A DNA stretch of 64,000 bases from Streptomyces corallincola (GTDB lineage Bacteria; Actinomycetota; Actinomycetes; Streptomycetales; Streptomycetaceae). Below, one piece after another: positions 7,847 to 17,096 of the stretch. Under the pieces are notes generated by a model, which worked only from the letters and a program-made list of their open reading frames with translations, made no database searches and was not told where the DNA came from. Within the stretch, counting starts at the first letter, position 1. Each line of letters opens with the position of its first letter. The position numbers and the translations under genes are program-made. The stretch covers positions 1 through 64,000 of the forward strand of contig NZ_JAHRXF010000004.1 of assembly GCF_019104725.1 (NCBI RefSeq), given 5' to 3'.

Positions 7847-9373
7847 GTGGACACCGAACGGGCCGAGGGTGCCGGAGAGCCGGAGGAGCGGGCGGGGAGC
7901 GACGCCCCGGTCGCCGGGGGCGGGCGGCGGCGGTCGCGCACGGCCGTCCTGTCGGTGGCGACGGCGGTCCTGCTGGTCGGCGGCGGGGGCGCCTACCTCG
8001 CCACGGCCGACGGACCGCACGACCAAACCTCGGCGGCGGGCGCGTCCGGCTCCACTCCCCCGCCGCTCACCCTCGACGACGGCACGGGCGGCGGCACGGG
8101 CGCTGGTACGGACGGCGGTGCGGGCGGCTTCGCCCCCGGTGAGCCGAACCCGTACGGCCGGACGTACACGGCACCCGGCACGCTGCCCGCCGGACCCGAC
8201 CGGGCGGCGGTGTACGCCCCGCGGGGCGATGTCGGCCGGGACGCGGTGTTCCGGCTGGCGAAGGCGCTCGGCGTCGAGGGCACCCCGGTGGACGAGGGCA
8301 CGTCCTGGCGGATCGGCGGCAAGGACGGTACGGGTCCGGTGCTGCGGGTGGACCGGACGGCCCCCGGCGCCTGGACGTACTCCCGTCTCTCCCCCAGCAC
8401 CGACAACTGCCGCAAGGTGACGGCCTGTCTCCAGGACCCCGGCGGACCGGCCGCCGACCCGGTGGACGAGGGCAGGGCCCGCGCGGTCGCCGCCCCGGTG
8501 CTGGAGGCGCTCGGCCAGCGGGGCGCCCGCGTGGACGCGAGCGCGGTACAGGGCGCGCAGCGGGTGGTGAACGCCGACCCGGTGGTGGACGGGCTGCCCA
8601 CCTACGGCTGGACGACCGGGCTGACGGTGGACCGGAAGGGCGCCCTGGTCGGCGGCCACGGGATGCTGTCGGTGCCGGTGAAGGGCGCCACGTATCCCGT
8701 GCTGAGCGCGCGGAGGACGCTCGCGCTGCTGAACGCGCGGGAGACCGGCCCGACCGCGTCACCCCCGGTGGGCGCGCCGGGCCACCGGATGGGCATCGGC
8801 GGCTGCGCCGAGCCCGTACCGCTGAAGGACCGGCTGGAGCAGCCGTGCGGCACCGGCCCGTCGGGGAGCGCGGCGGCGTCCGCCACGACGGTGACGAAGG
8901 CGGAGTTCGGGCTGGCCGCGCACGCGGTGTCCGGGCGGCTCGCGCTGGTGCCGTCCTGGCTGTTCCACGCGGGCAGCGGCAGCGAGGCGTTCACGATGAC
9001 GCACCCGGCGGTGGACCCGGCGTACCTGCGCGGACCGTCCGTGCCGTCCGGGCGGCCCACGCCGTCCGGCGACCCGGGCACCCGGCTCTCGGACACCAGG
9101 GTCGAGGGGTACGGCGTCCAGGGGCGCGAGCTGACCGTACACTTCACCGGCGGCGCGTGCACGTCGTACGCGGCCCGGGCGCGGGAGAGCGGCGGGCGGG
9201 TCACGGTGCGGGTCACCGGCAGGTCCGCGCCCGGCACCTGTATCGCCCTCGGGGTGCTGCATACGAAGACGGTGCGGCTGGACGCGCCGCTGGGCGGGCG
9301 GAAGGTGGTCGGCACCGACGGCGACGCGGTGCCGGAGGCGAAGCCGGGCCCCGTGGAGCGTACGGCCCGCTGA
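7847..9373 (+). CDS. Membrane-anchored extracytoplasmic protein of unknown function
   Basis: The product is about 508 residues: a short cytoplasmic N-terminus (RRRSR), one membrane helix near residues 37-54, then a Gly/Thr-rich linker and a large extracytoplasmic part. Two Cys pairs (C190/C197-type TDNCRKVTAC, and GGCAEPVPL...QPCG) could form disulfides outside the cell. GTG 7847 is chosen because GAGGAG lies 7 nt upstream; GTGs at 7817 and 7832 are possible. I recognise no catalytic motif. Topology resembles actinobacterial membrane-tethered sensory or anti-sigma-type proteins, but no cytoplasmic anti-sigma domain is visible. It precedes a perfect terminator. Confidence 0.8.
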   Translation: MDTERAEGAGEPEERAGSDAPVAGGGRRRSRTAVLSVATAVLLVGGGGAYLATADGPHDQTSAAGASGSTPPPLTLDDGTGGGTGAGTDGGAGGFAPGEPNPYGRTYTAPGTLPAGPDRAAVYAPRGDVGRDAVFRLAKALGVEGTPVDEGTSWRIGGKDGTGPVLRVDRTAPGAWTYSRLSPSTDNCRKVTACLQDPGGPAADPVDEGRARAVAAPVLEALGQRGARVDASAVQGAQRVVNADPVVDGLPTYGWTTGLTVDRKGALVGGHGMLSVPVKGATYPVLSARRTLALLNARETGPTASPPVGAPGHRMGIGGCAEPVPLKDRLEQPCGTGPSGSAAASATTVTKAEFGLAAHAVSGRLALVPSWLFHAGSGSEAFTMTHPAVDPAYLRGPSVPSGRPTPSGDPGTRLSDTRVEGYGVQGRELTVHFTGGACTSYAARARESGGRVTVRVTGRSAPGTCIALGVLHTKTVRLDAPLGGRKVVGTDGDAVPEAKPGPVERTAR

Positions 9374-9384
9374 ACCGGCGTACA

Positions 9385-9426
9385 CGAAGGGCGGCGGCCC
9401 CCCTCGCAGGGGGCCGCCGCCCTTCG
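9385..9426. terminator. Perfect 18-bp bidirectional terminator
   Basis: Arms 9385-9402 and 9409-9426 are fully complementary around a 6-nt loop. It sits between the convergent membrane-anchored protein gene and erpA. Confidence 0.9.
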
Positions 9427-9462
9427 GTGTGCGCGCGGACCGGGTGATCCCGGCCGGGACGA

Positions 9463-9819
9463 CTAGCTGAACGAGTCGCCGCAGGCGCAGGAGCCCGTCG
9501 CGTTCGGGTTGTCGATGGTGAAGCCCTGCTTCTCGATGGTGTCAACGAAGTCCACGGTGGCGCCGCCCAGGTAGGGGGCGCTCATGCGGTCGGTGACGAC
9601 CTCGACCCCGCCGAAGTCCTTCACGACGTCGCCGTCGAGCGAACGCTCGTCGAAGAAGAGCTGGTAGCGCAGGCCGGAGCAGCCGCCGGGCTGGACGGCG
9701 ACGCGCAGCGCCAGGTCGTCCCGGCCTTCCTGGTCCAGCAGGGCCTTGACCTTGGACGCGGCGGCGTCGGTCAGGATGATGCCGTCGGTGACGGTGCCGG
9801 TCTCGTCCGATACGGACAT
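9463..9819 (-). CDS. erpA: Fe-S cluster insertion protein, ErpA/HesB family
   Basis: A-type iron-sulfur carrier, 118 residues. The three conserved cysteines are in GGCSGLRYQL (C47 region) and the C-terminal CACG motif just before the end. It transfers clusters to apo-enzymes; plausible nearby clients are NadA (divergent neighbour) and LipA (49.7 kb), both 4Fe-4S enzymes. GGGAGAG lies upstream of the ATG at 9819. It is divergent from nadA with 275 bp between the start codons. Confidence 0.92.
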   Translation of the reverse strand: MSVSDETGTVTDGIILTDAAASKVKALLDQEGRDDLALRVAVQPGGCSGLRYQLFFDERSLDGDVVKDFGGVEVVTDRMSAPYLGGATVDFVDTIEKQGFTIDNPNATGSCACGDSFS

Positions 9820-10094
9820 CTACATCTCTCCCGGTGTGTACGGAGACTGCTTTACCGACCAGTGCAACCGGTGCGTTCGCGGATTCATTCCGGGCCGGAT
9901 GTGAGCGTGGTCGCGTTTTTCTCTTCTACCGCTTTCATGCTCGCACATGCCCGCGGGGGACGACAGGGCGACGGTGGCCGGGTGCCGGGCGGCGGGACGC
10001 GGATCACATGCGGGGCATCCGGCATCGTCAAAGTGACGTGAAGCGGTTATCATAGATAGCGTCAGTTAGACGAAAACTAGAAAGGGTGCGTGTC
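9820..10094. promoter_or_regulatory. Divergent erpA-nadA promoter region
   Basis: The region is locally AT-richer than its surroundings. Near nadA it reads GGTTATCATAGATAGCG (from 10046), a -10-like area, and then GTTAGACGAAAACTAG, an imperfect inverted repeat (TTAG/CTAG) directly before the ribosome site. NadA genes are often controlled by NAD-responsive repressors, but I cannot assign a known operator here. Confidence 0.35.
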
Positions 10095-11279
10095 GTGACC
10101 ACCGCCCCGCAACAGGACCTCGACGTGTCGCCGAGTCCGCTCGCCCTGCTGCTGCTCGGCCGTGAGGCCGACCCGAGGAGCGAGCGCGGCGTCGAGTGCC
10201 CCGGTGACCTGCCCTCGCCGTCCGATCCGGATCTGGTCGCGCGCGCCCGCGCCGCCAAGGAGAAGCTCGGGGACAAGGTCTTCGTCCTCGGCCACCACTA
10301 CCAGCGCGACGAGGTCATCCAGTTCGCGGATGTCACGGGCGACTCCTTCAAGCTGGCCCGCGACGCGGCGGCCCGCCCGGAGGCCGAGTACATCGTGTTC
10401 TGCGGTGTGCACTTCATGGCCGAGTCGGCGGACATCCTCACCTCCGGCGACCAGAAGGTCGTCCTGCCGGACCTGGCGGCCGGCTGCTCGATGGCCGACA
10501 TGGCCACGGCCGAGCAGGTCGCCGAGTGCTGGGACGTGCTCACCGAGGCCGGGATCGCGGACCGGGTGGTCCCGGTGTCGTACATGAACTCCTCGGCGGA
10601 CATCAAGTCCTTCACCGGGCGGCACGGCGGCACCATCTGCACCTCCTCCAACGCCGAGCGCGCCCTGAACTGGGCGTTCGAGCAGGGTGAGCAGGTGCTC
10701 TTCCTGCCCGACCAGCACCTGGGCCGGAACACGGCGGTGCGGGACCTCGGCATGTCCCTGGAGGACTGCGTGGTCTACAACCCGCACAAGCCGAACGGCG
10801 GGCTGACCGCCGAGGAGCTGCGGGCCGCGAAGATGATCCTCTGGCGCGGACACTGCTCGGTGCACGGCCGGTTCAGCCTGGAGTCGGTGAACGACGTGCG
10901 CGAGCGCGTGCCGGGCGTGAACGTCCTGGTGCACCCGGAGTGCCGCCACGAGGTCGTCGCCGCCGCCGACTACGTCGGTTCGACGGAGTACATCATCAAG
11001 GCGCTGGAGGCGGCCCCGGCCGGTTCCAAGTGGGCGATCGGCACCGAGCTGAACCTCGTCCGCCGACTGGCGAACCGTTTCGCCCCGGAGGGCAAGGAGA
11101 TCGTCTTCCTGGACCGGACGGTCTGCTTCTGCTCCACCATGAACCGGATCGACCTGCCGCACCTGGTGTGGACCCTGGAGTCGCTGGCCGAGGGCACCCT
11201 GGTCAACCGCATCGAGGTGGACCCGGAGACGGAGAAGTACGCCAAGCTGGCGCTTGAGCGGATGCTGGCGCTGCCGTAG
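10095..11279 (+). CDS. nadA: Quinolinate synthase A
   Basis: Condenses iminoaspartate with dihydroxyacetone phosphate to quinolinate, the entry to de novo NAD synthesis; 394 residues with a 4Fe-4S cluster. Recognisable segments are LGHHYQRDEVIQFAD, VHFMAESADIL, DLAAGCSMADM (cluster Cys), HPEC and the C-terminal TVCFCSTMNRIDLPHLVW. GTG 10095 has AAAGGG 8 nt upstream; a GTG at 10086 would overlap that site. nadB and nadC are not adjacent, so in this window nadA stands alone, followed by its own terminator. Confidence 0.96.
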   Translation: MTTAPQQDLDVSPSPLALLLLGREADPRSERGVECPGDLPSPSDPDLVARARAAKEKLGDKVFVLGHHYQRDEVIQFADVTGDSFKLARDAAARPEAEYIVFCGVHFMAESADILTSGDQKVVLPDLAAGCSMADMATAEQVAECWDVLTEAGIADRVVPVSYMNSSADIKSFTGRHGGTICTSSNAERALNWAFEQGEQVLFLPDQHLGRNTAVRDLGMSLEDCVVYNPHKPNGGLTAEELRAAKMILWRGHCSVHGRFSLESVNDVRERVPGVNVLVHPECRHEVVAAADYVGSTEYIIKALEAAPAGSKWAIGTELNLVRRLANRFAPEGKEIVFLDRTVCFCSTMNRIDLPHLVWTLESLAEGTLVNRIEVDPETEKYAKLALERMLALP

Positions 11280-11320
11280 CCGGTTGCCGGTGCCGGTCGG
11301 GGCCGGTCGCCCAGAACGCC

Positions 11321-11364
11321 CACGAGCCCGTGGGTCCGGATCGCTCCGGGCCCACGGGCTCGTG
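11321..11364. terminator. Terminator after nadA
   Basis: Arms CACGAGCCCGTGGG (11321-11334) and CCCACGGGCTCGTG (11351-11364) form a perfect 14-bp stem. It separates the convergent nadA and RND exporter genes. Confidence 0.85.
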
Positions 11365-11404
11365 TCGTACGGGGCTCACCGAGTACGGCCGCGCCCCGGC
11401 GGGG

Positions 11405-14400
11405 TCAGACCCGCGCGGGCTCCGCGCCGTCCTCGGAGCCGGACTCGGCCTCCGCCGTGTCATCGGACCCGCGCTGCCCGGGCACCGGGGTGCCCTGCCT
11501 GGCGGCGCGCTTCCCGGCACGGCGCTCCTTGCGCAGCTCCAGCATCGCGTAGAGCGTCGGCACCAGCAGCAGGGTGAGCACGGTCGAGGAGATCAGACCG
11601 CCGATCACCACCACGGCCAGCGGCTGGGCGATGAAGCCGCCCTCGCCGGTGACGCCGAGCGCCATCGGGAGCAGGGCGAAGATGGTCGCCAGCGCGGTCA
11701 TCAGGATCGGCCGGAGCCGGTGCCGCCCGCCCTCGATCACGGCCTCGACCACGCCGTACCCCTGGGAGCGGTACTGGTTGATCAGGTCGATCAGCACGAT
11801 GGCGTTGGTGACGACGATGCCGATCAGCATCAGCATGCCGATCATCGCCGGGACACCCAGCGGGGTGCCGGTGGCGACCAGCAGACCGATGGCGCCGGTG
11901 GCGGCGAACGGGATGGACACCAGCAGGATCAGCGGCTGGGCCAGCGAGCGGAACGTCGCCACCAGCAGCAGGAACACGATGGCGATGGCCGCGAGCATGG
12001 CCAGGCCCAGGTTCTTGAACGCGTCGCCCTGGTCGGAGGTGACACCGCCGATCTCGGCCGTGGCGCCCGCCGGGAGCTTCAGCGCCTTGATCCGGGACTG
12101 GAGCTGGGTGCTGACCGCGCCGGTGTTGTCACCGGTGGGCCGGGCGGTGACGGTGGCCGCGCGCTGCCCGTCGATCCGGGTCATGGAGACCGGGCCGTCC
12201 ACGACCTTGACCGTGGCGATGTCCCCGAGCTTCACCGGGCCGAGGCGCAGCGCCCTGAGCTGGGCGACGGTGGTGGCGGGCTTCGGCGACGTGATGACGA
12301 TGTCGCGCTCGGTGTCGTCCAGGACGGCCGTGCCGACGGTCGTACCGCGTACGGCCTGGGTGACGGCCGCGCCGAGGCGGGCGTTGTCGAAGCCCGCGGC
12401 GGCGGCCTTGGCGGTGCCGGTGACGGAGACGCGCGGCACGCTCTGCGACAGGTCGCTGGAGACGTCGGCGACGTCGTCCAGCCCGGCCACGGTGGCGCGG
12501 ACCCGCTCGGCGGCCTCCGCGAGCGCCTTGGGGTCGGCGGACTTCACGACGACGCTCAGGTTCTGGCTGCCGAAGCCGCCGCCCGCGGAGACGGTCGTGG
12601 TCCCGGCGCCCTTCAGCGTCCGCAGACCGTCCTCAAGGCGCCGCTCGACGCGGTCGTAGTCGGCCGCGTTCTTGAGCATGACCTGGTAGGACGCCTGGTT
12701 GGTGTCCGTGCCGCCGCCGAAGGCGGCCATGAAGCCGGAGGAGCCGACGGTGACCTGGTAGTCCTTGACGCCCTCGGTGGAGGCGAGCAGCTTCTCGACC
12801 CGCCGGGCCTGGGCGTCGGTGGCGGCGAGGCTGGTGCCGGGCTTCAGCTCCTGCTTGACCGTCAGCACCTCCTGGTCGCCCTGGTCGAAGAAGTTGGTCT
12901 TCAGCAGGCCGGACATGCCGAACGTGACGACGAGGACGACGAGTGCGATGAGCACACTGGTCAGACGGCGCCGGGTGGCGAACCGGAGCACCGGCACGTA
13001 GAAGCGCTGGAGGCGGCTGCGCGACTCCTTCTCCTCGGCGCGGCGGCGGGCCTCCTCGGCGTCCTCCGGAGTGCCCTTGGGGGCGCGCAGGAACCAGTAC
13101 GACAGCACGGGCACGACCGTCAGCGACACCACCAGCGAGGCGAGCAGGGCCGCCGTCACGGTGATGCTGAACGAGCCGAACAGGGCGCCCACCATGCCGC
13201 CGACCAGGCCGATCGGCAGGAACACGGCGACCGTGGTGAGGGTGGAGGAGGTGACGGCTCCGGCGACCTCGCGGACCGCGCCGAGAATGGCCTCCTTGCG
13301 CTCCTCGCCGTAGCCGAGGTGCCGTTTGATGTTCTCCAGGACGACGATCGAGTCGTCCACGACCCGGCCGATGGCGATGGTCAGCGCGCCCAGGGTGAGC
13401 ATGTTCAGGGACAGGCCGCGCGTCCACAGCACGATCAGCGCCAGCACCACCGACAGCGGGATGGAGACGGCGGTGACCAGCGTGGAGCGGACCGAGGCCA
13501 GGAACACCAGGATGATCAGGACCGCGAAGAGCAGACCGAGCGCGCCCTCGGTGGTGAGGCCCTTGATGGACTTGGAGACCGCCGGGCCCTGGTCGCTGAC
13601 CACGGTGATCCGCGCGCCGGAGCCGAGGTCCTGACGCAGCTCGGGCAGCTTGTCCTTGACCGCGTCGGAGATGCTGACGGCGCTGCCGTCGTGGTCCATC
13701 GTGACGGCGACGGAGAGGCTGGGACGGCCGTCGGTGCGGGTGAGGGAGTCGGCCGGGGCGGGCCGCTCGGCGACCGTGGCGACCGAGCCGAGCCGGACCG
13801 GCTCGCGCACACCCTGCCCGGTGACCATCAGGTCCTGGATCTGCTTCAGCGAGGTGTAGCCGCGGCCGACCTGGACGGTGCGGTTGGCGCCGCCCTCGTC
13901 GAAGGAGCCCGCCGGGACGGTGATCCCGCCGGTCTTCAGCGCCTCCCCGAGCGCGGCGGCGGGCACGCCCGCCTTCGCCAGCTTCGCGTCGTCGGGGGTG
14001 ACGGTGACCTGGAGGTCGCGTACGCCGGTGACCTGGACGCGGCCGACGCCGTCGATGTCCTTCAGGGTGGGCACGACGGTGGTGTCGAGCCGGTCGGCCA
14101 GCGCCTGCTGGTCCTGGCCGGAGGTGACGGACAGGACGACGGTCGGGATGTCGTCGGTGGAACCGGAGACGACCTGCGGGTCCACCCCCTGCGGAAGCTG
14201 GTTGCGGGCCCGGTTCACCGCCTGCTGGACGTCACCGACGATCGTCTTGGAGTCGTTGCCGTAGTCGAAGGACGCCATGATCACGGCGTTGCCCTCGCTC
14301 GCGGTGGACGTCACGCCGCTGACGCCGTCCACGGCCCGGAGGCTGTCCTCGATGGGCTCGACGACCTGCTTCTCGACGACGTCGGGGGCCGCGCCCCGGT

Positions 14401-14554
14401 ACGGGGCGATCACCGACACCATCGGCAGGTCGATGGTGGGCAGCAGCTGCTGCTTGATCTGGGGTATCGCGATCAGCCCGAAGACGAGCGCGATGAGCGA
14501 CATCAGGCCGATCAGGGCCCGTTGCGCGAGGCTGAATCTCGACAGCCAGGACAT
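11405..14554 (-). CDS. RND efflux transporter permease (AcrB/SwrC type)
   Basis: A 1049-residue proton-driven exporter of the AcrB/MexF superfamily. It shows the duplicated arrangement of one N-terminal helix, a large extracytoplasmic loop (about residues 35-315), six helices, a second loop and six more helices. The proton-relay pair is present in IAIGRVVDDSIVVLENI. No periplasmic adaptor or outer-membrane channel gene is adjacent, as usual in Gram-positive bacteria, where it resembles Bacillus SwrC. The substrate is unknown. It lies 227 bp downstream of the response regulator gene in the same direction, so it could be a target or distal member of that module. Confidence 0.92.
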   Translation of the reverse strand: MSWLSRFSLAQRALIGLMSLIALVFGLIAIPQIKQQLLPTIDLPMVSVIAPYRGAAPDVVEKQVVEPIEDSLRAVDGVSGVTSTASEGNAVIMASFDYGNDSKTIVGDVQQAVNRARNQLPQGVDPQVVSGSTDDIPTVVLSVTSGQDQQALADRLDTTVVPTLKDIDGVGRVQVTGVRDLQVTVTPDDAKLAKAGVPAAALGEALKTGGITVPAGSFDEGGANRTVQVGRGYTSLKQIQDLMVTGQGVREPVRLGSVATVAERPAPADSLTRTDGRPSLSVAVTMDHDGSAVSISDAVKDKLPELRQDLGSGARITVVSDQGPAVSKSIKGLTTEGALGLLFAVLIILVFLASVRSTLVTAVSIPLSVVLALIVLWTRGLSLNMLTLGALTIAIGRVVDDSIVVLENIKRHLGYGEERKEAILGAVREVAGAVTSSTLTTVAVFLPIGLVGGMVGALFGSFSITVTAALLASLVVSLTVVPVLSYWFLRAPKGTPEDAEEARRRAEEKESRSRLQRFYVPVLRFATRRRLTSVLIALVVLVVTFGMSGLLKTNFFDQGDQEVLTVKQELKPGTSLAATDAQARRVEKLLASTEGVKDYQVTVGSSGFMAAFGGGTDTNQASYQVMLKNAADYDRVERRLEDGLRTLKGAGTTTVSAGGGFGSQNLSVVVKSADPKALAEAAERVRATVAGLDDVADVSSDLSQSVPRVSVTGTAKAAAAGFDNARLGAAVTQAVRGTTVGTAVLDDTERDIVITSPKPATTVAQLRALRLGPVKLGDIATVKVVDGPVSMTRIDGQRAATVTARPTGDNTGAVSTQLQSRIKALKLPAGATAEIGGVTSDQGDAFKNLGLAMLAAIAIVFLLLVATFRSLAQPLILLVSIPFAATGAIGLLVATGTPLGVPAMIGMLMLIGIVVTNAIVLIDLINQYRSQGYGVVEAVIEGGRHRLRPILMTALATIFALLPMALGVTGEGGFIAQPLAVVVIGGLISSTVLTLLLVPTLYAMLELRKERRAGKRAARQGTPVPGQRGSDDTAEAESGSEDGAEPARV

Positions 14555-14740
14555 GGGTCAGGACATCCTTCGGAGGGGCGGGCGGGAGCCGCGGCGGAAC
14601 GCACGGCACGGCCACGGGGCGACCGCGGACAGCGGCCACCCCACACACCCTGGTCCATCCCGGACGGCCGATCCGTAGGCCGCAGGTCCCGTTCCTGACC
14701 GCCGCCCTACTCCGCGCGCAGTACACGCGGGGTGGAGAGG

Positions 14741-14775
14741 GGGCGTACGGAGGAGGGGGGAGGGACCGTACGCCC
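14741..14775 (-). terminator. Hairpin after the response regulator gene
   Basis: GGGCGTACGG (14741-14750) and CCGTACGCCC (14766-14775) form a perfect 10-bp stem with a 15-nt loop, directly beyond the regulator stop. It would reduce read-through into the RND gene. Confidence 0.65.
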
Positions 14776-14781
14776 GGGCGA

Positions 14782-15462
14782 TCAGTCGGTGCGCGGGCGG
14801 ACGAGGCCGGACTCGTAGGCGATGACGACCAGCTGGGCGCGGTCGCGGGCGCCGAGCTTGGCCATCGCCCGGTTGACGTGCGTCTTCACGGTGAGCGGGC
14901 TGACTTCGAGGCGTTCGGCGATCTCGTCGTTGGAGTGTCCCCCGGCCACCTGGACCAGCACCTCGCGCTCCCGGCCGGTGAGGGTGCCGAGGCGTCCGGC
15001 GCGCTCGGGGTCGGGTCCGTCGCCGTCGTCGCCGCGCGCCAGGAAGCGGGCGATGAGGCCCTTGGTGGCGACCGGGGAGAGCAGGGCGTCTCCGGCGGCG
15101 GCGACCCGGATGGCGTTGAGCAGTTCCTCGGGTTCGCTGCCCTTGCCGAGGAAGCCGGAGGCGCCCGCGCGCAGCGAGGAGATCACGTAGTCGTCCACCT
15201 CGAAGGTGGTCAGGATGACGACCCGTACGGCGGCGAGCGCCGGGTCGGTGCCGATCTGCCGGGTGGCGGCGAGGCCGTCGGTGCCGGGCATCCGGATGTC
15301 CATCAGGACGACGTCCGGGGCCTTCTCCTTCGCCAGCCGGACCGCCTCGGCGCCGTCGGACGCCTCTCCGACGACCTCCATGTCGGGCTCGGAGTCCACC
15401 AGTACCCGGAACGCGCTGCGCAGCAGCGCCTGGTCGTCGGCGAGCAGGACACGGATGGTCAC
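14782..15462 (-). CDS. NarL/LuxR-type response regulator
   Basis: The 226-residue product has a receiver domain with phosphoacceptor Asp in VVLMDIRMPG (about residue 54) and the conserved Lys in GFLGKGS. A LuxR-type HTH follows (LTGREREVLVQVAGGHSNDEIAERL, around residues 150-210). Its GTG overlaps the stop of the upstream kinase gene (GTGA), which shows pairing and translational coupling. With pspA and pspAA upstream on the same strand, a LiaR/VraR-like envelope-stress role is the best guess. Confidence 0.95.
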   Translation of the reverse strand: MTIRVLLADDQALLRSAFRVLVDSEPDMEVVGEASDGAEAVRLAKEKAPDVVLMDIRMPGTDGLAATRQIGTDPALAAVRVVILTTFEVDDYVISSLRAGASGFLGKGSEPEELLNAIRVAAAGDALLSPVATKGLIARFLARGDDGDGPDPERAGRLGTLTGREREVLVQVAGGHSNDEIAERLEVSPLTVKTHVNRAMAKLGARDRAQLVVIAYESGLVRPRTD

Positions 15463-16682
15463 GCGGTCTCCCCCGGTGCGGTGGTCGTACGCCCCTTGAC
15501 CGGCAGGATCGCATGGACCCGGAAGCCGCCGCCGTAGCGGGGTCCGGTGGTCAGGGTGCCGCCGAGGGCGCCGACCCGCTCGCGCATCCCGAGCAGTCCG
15601 TGCCCGCCGCCGGTGCCGGGTGCCGCGTCCGCGCCCGCTCCGTCGTCCAGTACGGACACCTCGATGTGCGGGCCGACCCGGACCACGCTGACCTCGGCGC
15701 GGGCGTCGGTGCCCGCGTGCTTGCGGACGTTGGTGAGGGCCTCCTGCACGATCCGGTACGCGGCCAGGTCCACGGCGGCGGGCAGGTCGGTGCCGTGGTC
15801 GGCGCGGGCCACCTCCACGGGGAGCCCGGCATTGCGGAACGTACCGGCCAGGTCCTCCAGGCGGTCCAGGCCGGGGGCCGGTTCGGTGGGCGCCTCCGGG
15901 TCGTCGGACTGCCGCAACAGGCCGACGGTGGCGCGGAGTTCCTCCAGCGCGGACCGCCCCGCCGCACGTACGTGGGCGAGCGCTTCCTTCGCCTGGTCGG
16001 GCCGCTTGTCCATCACGTGTGCCGCGACCCCGGCCTGTACGTTGACCAGCGCGATGTGGTGGGCGACCACGTCGTGCAGGTCCCGCGCGATCCGCAGCCG
16101 CTCCTCCGCGACCCTGCGCCGCGCCTCCTCCTCCCGCGTCCGCTCCGCGCGTTCCGCCCGCTCCCGGATGGCGCCGACCACCGCCCGGCGGCTGCGCACC
16201 GCGTCCCCCGCGGTCGCCCCGATACCGGTCCAGGCGACCAGGGCCAGGTTCTCCTGCGCGTACCAGGGCAACGGCCCCGCCAGCATCGCGGTCGCGGTCA
16301 GCACGGCCATCGTCAGCAGGCCGACCCGCCAGGTGGTCGTACGGTCCGTGGTCGCGGCGACGGTGTACAGCGCGACGACGGCCGACATCGCCACGGGCGC
16401 GCGGGGATCTCCGGTCACCGACTCCACGACGGCCAGCGTCCCGGTGAACGCCAGCACCGTCTTCGGCGCCCGCCGCCGGAACACCAGCGCCGCCGCCCCC
16501 AGCACCATCAGCACCAGCGCGAGCGGGTCGGGCACCCGCACCCCCCACGCCACCCCGTTCGCCCCTCTGGGCACCACGAACGAACCGGCGACCATGCAGA
16601 CGAGCACCCCCGCCGCGATCGCCGCGTCCAACGCCAGCGGGCGCACGGTGAGTCGCTGCCTGATCCGGTCGAGGGGGGTCAC
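15459..16682 (-). CDS. Sensor histidine kinase (HisKA_3 / LiaS-DesK type)
   Basis: Membrane kinase paired with the overlapping regulator gene. The N-terminal third has about five to six hydrophobic segments with almost no extracellular sensor loop, as in intramembrane-sensing kinases. The dimerisation helix carries the phosphoacceptor His in ARDLHDVVAHHIALV, and the ATPase domain has EALTNVRKHA (N box) and GGGHGLLGMRERV (G box). GTG 16682 is chosen because TACGCT (16690-16695, minus strand) lies 7 nt upstream, giving a leaderless start. A longer GTG at 16745 would add 21 unstructured residues. It follows pspA-pspAA in the same direction. Confidence 0.93.
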   Translation of the reverse strand: MTPLDRIRQRLTVRPLALDAAIAAGVLVCMVAGSFVVPRGANGVAWGVRVPDPLALVLMVLGAAALVFRRRAPKTVLAFTGTLAVVESVTGDPRAPVAMSAVVALYTVAATTDRTTTWRVGLLTMAVLTATAMLAGPLPWYAQENLALVAWTGIGATAGDAVRSRRAVVGAIRERAERAERTREEEARRRVAEERLRIARDLHDVVAHHIALVNVQAGVAAHVMDKRPDQAKEALAHVRAAGRSALEELRATVGLLRQSDDPEAPTEPAPGLDRLEDLAGTFRNAGLPVEVARADHGTDLPAAVDLAAYRIVQEALTNVRKHAGTDARAEVSVVRVGPHIEVSVLDDGAGADAAPGTGGGHGLLGMRERVGALGGTLTTGPRYGGGFRVHAILPVKGRTTTAPGETA

Positions 16683-16798
16683 GCTGTGCAGCGTACGGCG
16701 CGAGGGCTCCCCGGGAACGCGCGACCGGTCACGGTCGGCCCGCACCTGAACGCACGCGAGGTGGGGCCGCGCGACCGGCCGGAGCGGGCCCCCGCGGT

Positions 16799-17077
16799 TC
16801 AGCCGGGGATCAGGCCGTCGTCGCCGAGCATGTCCCGGACGTCGTCCAGGGACGCGTCCGGGGCCGGAAGGATCAGCTCGGAGGGTTCGAGGGAGTCGTC
16901 GGGGAGGGGGACGCCGAAGGAGCGGACCGCGTCGAGGAGGGCGCCGAGGGTCCGGCGGAAGCCCTCCTCGTCCCCGCTCTCCACCTCGGCGAGCAACTCG
17001 TCGTCCAGCGCGTTCAGCTCGGGAAAGCGGGAGTCGTCCAGTTTCACCTGGCCTTCCCCCATGATCCGTACGATCAC
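16799..17077 (-). CDS. pspAA: PspA-associated protein PspAA
   Basis: A 92-residue acidic protein of the actinobacterial PspAA family (starts MIVRIMGEGQVKLD; GTG 17077). PspAA is known as a genetic neighbour of pspA in actinobacteria and is thought to modulate PspA; its biochemical role is unsettled. It begins 19 nt after the pspA stop, so the two are probably co-transcribed. A longer in-frame start at 17143 would run back into pspA and is unlikely. Confidence 0.88.
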   Translation of the reverse strand: MIVRIMGEGQVKLDDSRFPELNALDDELLAEVESGDEEGFRRTLGALLDAVRSFGVPLPDDSLEPSELILPAPDASLDDVRDMLGDDGLIPG

Positions 17078-17096
17078 TTCGCCTCGCCCTCCTCGG

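Noticed and set aside
11330..14698. A 1122-codon plus-strand open frame opposite the RND exporter gene
   Set aside because: It is antisense to a clear exporter, is full of Arg/Gly/Asp/His low-complexity sequence and has no motif. It is a GC-bias shadow.
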